From NCBI GenBank assembly GCA_030018135.1, contig JASEGJ010000002.1:31309-95308 (forward strand): a stretch of 64,000 nucleotides of DNA, given 5' to 3'. The DNA is from Candidatus Hodarchaeaceae archaeon. Its GTDB lineage: Archaea > Hadarchaeota > Hadarchaeia > Hadarchaeales > Hadarchaeaceae. The notes beneath the pieces are model-generated. The model was given only the letters and a program-made list of their open reading frames with translations. It did not search any database and was not told where the DNA came from. Position 1 is the first letter of the stretch; the number at the start of each line of letters is the position of its first letter. Shown here piece after piece: positions 61,089-64,000 of this stretch. The translations under genes were made by a program, and so were the position numbers.

Positions 61089-62594
61089 TTACCCACCACA
61101 TTTGTCCAGCGGCATCCCCAGTTTCCGTTCGATCGTCGGCCTATGGATGGAATTCATGCTGCAAAATGGTACTATGCGCCCATCCGGCACGGCATAGTGA
61201 ATGCCACATCTTTCTATTCTATCTTGGGAGAAGTTATACGGATCCATGAAATGCATGCAGCCTATCATCAGCGCCCGCTCATGAAACTCGGCGAGCGCGG
61301 AATAGTCGCCCGTTCGAAGGATATTTAAAATTACTTTAAGTAGGTTAAGCCCCTTGGGTGCGTTTCGCATGTTTATGGTTCCGGGTATATCTTTGATGGC
61401 TTTTGCCACGACCTTCGCCTTCGCTCCAAATCTGCCCCGCTTGAGATCGGCCGCATATTTTTCAAGTAACTCGAATAACTTTTCAACATTCACGAACCGC
61501 GTTATGGGGATCATCTTGCCATCGTCGACAAAAATGTAAGTCGCAGCACCGCAGTGTTCATGACAGGTGAACTCGACGTGTGGTTTACCCTTGTAAGCCT
61601 CAACGAATAAAGAAATCGGGACTACGCACGGTACAGGATAGAAATCCGAGACCGCAATCTGTCCACTCGTCTGTTCCTCAACGGCTTTCAAAAAGTCCGG
61701 AATGGTTATCCGCCACTTTTCCCGCTGTCGCTGAGAGATGCGCCCCGCAAACGAAACTGGCTGCACGTTTACGCACCTGACTACATCCATATTCTCGATC
61801 GCGAAACGGATGATGTCGCCAACTTGATGGTCGTTTACCCCCCTGACGAGGGTCACGACGAGTACCACACTGTGAAGGCCAGCCCTGCGGCAGTTCTCAA
61901 TAGCTTTCAATTTATATTCAAGGACATTCTGCCCCCTCGTGATCTTGTACGGCTCAGGCGTGACACCGTCGAATTGAAGGTATATCGTGCTCACGCCGGC
62001 ATTCACGAGCCTCTTTACGAAGTCCAGGTCTTGGGCGAGGCGCAGCCCATTGGAGTTTACCTCTACGTGGGGAAAACCTGCCTCTTTGGCTGCACGCACG
62101 ATATCCGGGAGGTCGTCGCGGACCGTTGGTTCACCGCCCGAGAGCTGTAGCCCCGGTGCTGGCACTGGCCTATTTTCGCGAAGATTACGTATCATTTCGA
62201 CGATTTGCTTGAACGTGGGTTCGTAGACATAGCCAGCAGCTGCGGCATTCGCAAAACACACCGGACAACGCATGTTACAACGGTTGGTGACATCGATTAT
62301 ACCCAAAATCGTATGCGACTTGTGATTTGGGCATATCCCGCAGTCGAGGGGGCACCCCTTGCTTTCCTTCGTGCGGGGGTTCTCGATCCCTTTGCCGATC
62401 CGTCCAAATTTTTCGGCCCACCTGTAAAGCCATGCATCCGACCAGTAAACATCCTCAAAATCGCCGTGTTCGGGACACTTCTTGCGGATCAGCGCTTTGT
62501 CTTCTTTCTCGACCACCTCTGCCTCTATTACCCGCATGCACTCCGGACACAAACTTCTCGTTTTCTTAAGCAAATTTTCGCCCATCCGAATCAT
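61089..62594 (-). CDS. tes: Tetraether lipid synthase (radical SAM, Tes)
   Basis: A 501-residue radical SAM protein that matches the archaeal tetraether (GDGT) synthase family. The family joins two C20 chains tail to tail to make membrane-spanning lipids. The N-terminal Cys-rich part has CPEC (16-19), CPEH (40), and CPLDCGICPNHKSH (81-94). The radical SAM motif is CNMRCPVC (Cys 106, 110, 113). ATG 62594 lies 25 bases from the TATA-like AATATTTAAAG, so it is probably leaderless. It is divergent from a TrmB-type regulator. Confidence 0.9.
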   Translation of the reverse strand: MIRMGENLLKKTRSLCPECMRVIEAEVVEKEDKALIRKKCPEHGDFEDVYWSDAWLYRWAEKFGRIGKGIENPRTKESKGCPLDCGICPNHKSHTILGIIDVTNRCNMRCPVCFANAAAAGYVYEPTFKQIVEMIRNLRENRPVPAPGLQLSGGEPTVRDDLPDIVRAAKEAGFPHVEVNSNGLRLAQDLDFVKRLVNAGVSTIYLQFDGVTPEPYKITRGQNVLEYKLKAIENCRRAGLHSVVLVVTLVRGVNDHQVGDIIRFAIENMDVVRCVNVQPVSFAGRISQRQREKWRITIPDFLKAVEEQTSGQIAVSDFYPVPCVVPISLFVEAYKGKPHVEFTCHEHCGAATYIFVDDGKMIPITRFVNVEKLFELLEKYAADLKRGRFGAKAKVVAKAIKDIPGTINMRNAPKGLNLLKVILNILRTGDYSALAEFHERALMIGCMHFMDPYNFSQDRIERCGIHYAVPDGRIVPFCSMNSIHRPTIERKLGMPLDKCGG

Positions 62595-62669
62595 TTACCA
62601 CTAAAAGGGGAAAATATTTAAAGGTTCCTCAACTTTTCTTAATACGAAACGTCGAACAGAGGCGCGTGC

Positions 62670-63443
62670 GTGGTAAGCGAGAAACTCCTCAGAGCCCTGA
62701 AGGATGTGGGCTTAACTGAATACGAGGCTAGGGCTTACGTCGTGTTAGTCTCCCGCGGGCCGAGTACAGCTGGCGATGTGGGCTCGGCCGCAAATGTGCC
62801 GTACTCGAGAGTTTATGACATCATCTCAAAACTTGAGCGGAGAGGATGGGTGGAGGTTCAGCCAGGGAGGCCCGCCCACTACCGTGCAAAACCACCGGCC
62901 GAAGCCATCGAGCACTCCAAAATTGAACAAGAGCAAAAATTCAAGGAGACCAGCGCGATCATCATTAAAGAACTGGAGCCGGTCTACGAGCGTAGGGCCG
63001 AAGTCAAAAGGCCAGATATCTGGGTCATCCGCGGCGAGCGAAACCTCCTTGGCAAGATCGGCGAAATGCTCGCCCGTGCCCAAGTCGAGGCATTGATCAC
63101 AGTTCCGGCCCTCATGGGTTCGATCGAACTCGAGCCTTTCGTGCAGATATTGAGCGCGAAGAACTTGGTGCTTCACGTGCTAACGGCCGAAAAACCAAGA
63201 TTAAAACTTGCACTGCCGAATCTAGAGATCCGTTGCCGCAAACCGCTCTTCGGTGGCGGGGTCATCGTTGACGGGAAGGAGGTCCTGCTCCTTCTCACGA
63301 GCGGCGAGGAAAAGCTGGGCATATGGTCGGACGAGGTCGGACTGGCGAAATTCGCGAAGGAGTACTTTGAATATCTATGGAGGGACTCCAGCATTCCCAG
63401 AGCACATCGTCAAGAAAGAAGTGCAAGGGCGGAGCGTAGGTAA
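62670..63443 (+). CDS. TrmB-type transcriptional regulator
   Basis: A 257-residue TrmB-family regulator. The N-terminal helix-turn-helix spans LTEYEARAYVVLVSRGPSTA and ANVPYSRVYDIISKLERRGWV. A coiled coil (about 80-115) and an effector domain with LFGGGVIVDGKEVLLLL follow. Most members sense sugars; the ligand here is unknown. GTG 62670 lies about 30 bases from TATA-like TCTTAATAC. Its divergence from tes suggests it could control that gene. Confidence 0.88.
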   Translation: MVSEKLLRALKDVGLTEYEARAYVVLVSRGPSTAGDVGSAANVPYSRVYDIISKLERRGWVEVQPGRPAHYRAKPPAEAIEHSKIEQEQKFKETSAIIIKELEPVYERRAEVKRPDIWVIRGERNLLGKIGEMLARAQVEALITVPALMGSIELEPFVQILSAKNLVLHVLTAEKPRLKLALPNLEIRCRKPLFGGGVIVDGKEVLLLLTSGEEKLGIWSDEVGLAKFAKEYFEYLWRDSSIPRAHRQERSARAERR

Positions 63444-63493
63444 CTTATAATTTGGGAAAGTTGTGAGTATAAACAAATCGTGAGGGCGGCAAA

Positions 63494-63724
63494 TTGGAAA
63501 GGACTACGCGATTTTTGAGGGACGATAAGGAAATCCATAGAGATGTTGAAATAAATCGTAGGTATCTGGACGAAACTAAGAGGGTGCGGGACGCTAAGTT
63601 AAGAGCCCTACTTATCGAATTCGTTCGCGAGGAGGAAGAGCATCAGAAGCGGAAAATTGACCTCATCAGACGGGCACTTCGTAGGATCGAGGAGATTGGG
63701 ACAATTAGCAAAGGCAAGCCGTGA
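63494..63724 (+). CDS. Small helical protein of unknown function
   Basis: A 76-residue, highly charged helical protein that starts with TTG after GAGGGCGG. The central IEFVREEEEHQKRKIDLIRR segment could form a coiled coil or a ferritin-like metal site (E-x4-H spacing), but it is too short for either to be called. It overlaps the next small gene by one base. Confidence 0.5.
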   Translation: MERTTRFLRDDKEIHRDVEINRRYLDETKRVRDAKLRALLIEFVREEEEHQKRKIDLIRRALRRIEEIGTISKGKP

Positions 63725-63909
63725 TGGACTCAAAAGCGGCAGAAAAAGGGCTCGAGGCCGCAGACGTGATGAGTTCTGGAGATTTTGTAATTTTGAATTA
63801 CAAAGGGCAATGGACGGAAATCTTTACAAGATATTTTTCAACATCGGAATTATCATATCCCGCCGTCTTTTTAGCGTTTTCCATAGTTCTTTGGGTGCCG
63901 TTCAAATAA
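63724..63909 (+). CDS. Small protein with C-terminal membrane segment
   Basis: A 61-residue protein whose ATG overlaps the stop of the preceding gene (TGATG). The first 40 residues are soluble; the last 16 (YPAVFLAFSIVLWVPF) form one hydrophobic segment. It could be a tail-anchored protein and would be co-translated with the small helical protein. No family is recognised. Confidence 0.4.
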   Translation: MDSKAAEKGLEAADVMSSGDFVILNYKGQWTEIFTRYFSTSELSYPAVFLAFSIVLWVPFK

Positions 63910-63972
63910 GGCTTTAATTTTTGAACCATAATCCATCGTCAATGAAGATTTGACCGGGAGGAGGGGTGAACA

Positions 63973-64000
63973 ATGCAAAGGAGGTTTGATCCATGCAACC
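63973..64000 (+). CDS. Possible start of a gene cut by the window end
   Basis: An ATG at 63973 follows GGAGGAGGGGTGA, a strong ribosome site, and the frame stays open for nine codons to the window end. No product can be predicted. Confidence 0.3.

Noticed and set aside
1-64000. CRISPR arrays, rRNA genes and insertion sequences with intact ends
   Set aside because: No regularly spaced repeats, rRNA signatures or transposase genes with terminal repeats were found on reading the window.

Overview
This 64 kb window comes from an archaeal chromosome. Archaeal markers include two TFB genes, Gar1, S8e, Rpo6, a group II chaperonin, FEN1, a Rio2 kinase, TiaS, deoxyhypusine synthase, a tetraether lipid synthase and a geranylgeranyl-reductase-type flavoprotein. 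An smc-scpA-scpB operon, a DacZ-type diadenylate cyclase and many leaderless starts suggest a euryarchaeal lineage. GTG and TTG starts are frequent. Chaperonin, Hsp20 and tetraether synthase suggest a thermophile. A Hadarchaeota or MSBL1-like affiliation is only a guess. No rRNA, tRNA or CRISPR array was found.

Layout: 0-2.5 kb holds a zinc ribbon protein, a methylthio-nucleoside phosphorylase, cis-prenyltransferase and an ITP/XTP phosphatase. 2.6-6.1 kb is a condensin operon whose SMC is only 773 residues and lacks a recognisable hinge. 6.2-13.3 kb holds S8e, gar1-tfb, a homing endonuclease, rlmE and trm1. 11.7-17.1 kb holds CPBP protease plus broken genes: hsp20, an AbiEii-type nucleotidyltransferase, an MFS transporter and vapC. 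17.1-26.8 kb holds THEP1, a formyl-THF cyclo-ligase-like gene, a disrupted rnhB, two structured RNA candidates, radical SAM, Ogg, a degenerate primase-like gene with a partner, tyrS, minD and SpoIIM. 27-41 kb is a dense housekeeping block: fumarase, dacZ, rio2, DNA ligase, a RecJ-like gene, mtnA, argS, tiaS and dys. 41-49 kb holds a second TFB beside a geranylgeranyl-reductase-like gene, a Mut7-C RNase, AMMECR1, archaeal FBPase and unknown membrane or secreted proteins. 49.9-56.2 kb is a probable surface glycan cluster. 56.2-64 kb holds Trm112, pcm, fen1, a thermosome-rpo6-hsp20 operon, tes and a TrmB-type regulator.

Functional links: mtnP and mtnA belong to methylthioadenosine salvage, although they lie 33 kb apart. 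Tes, cis-prenyltransferase and the flavoprotein reductase belong to isoprenoid lipid metabolism. Several divergent pairs appear to share one palindromic TATA element. Between 11.9 and 25.6 kb many genes carry one-base frameshifts that each disappear if one G or C is added to a short G/C run. The assembly of that stretch should be checked before these genes are treated as dead.
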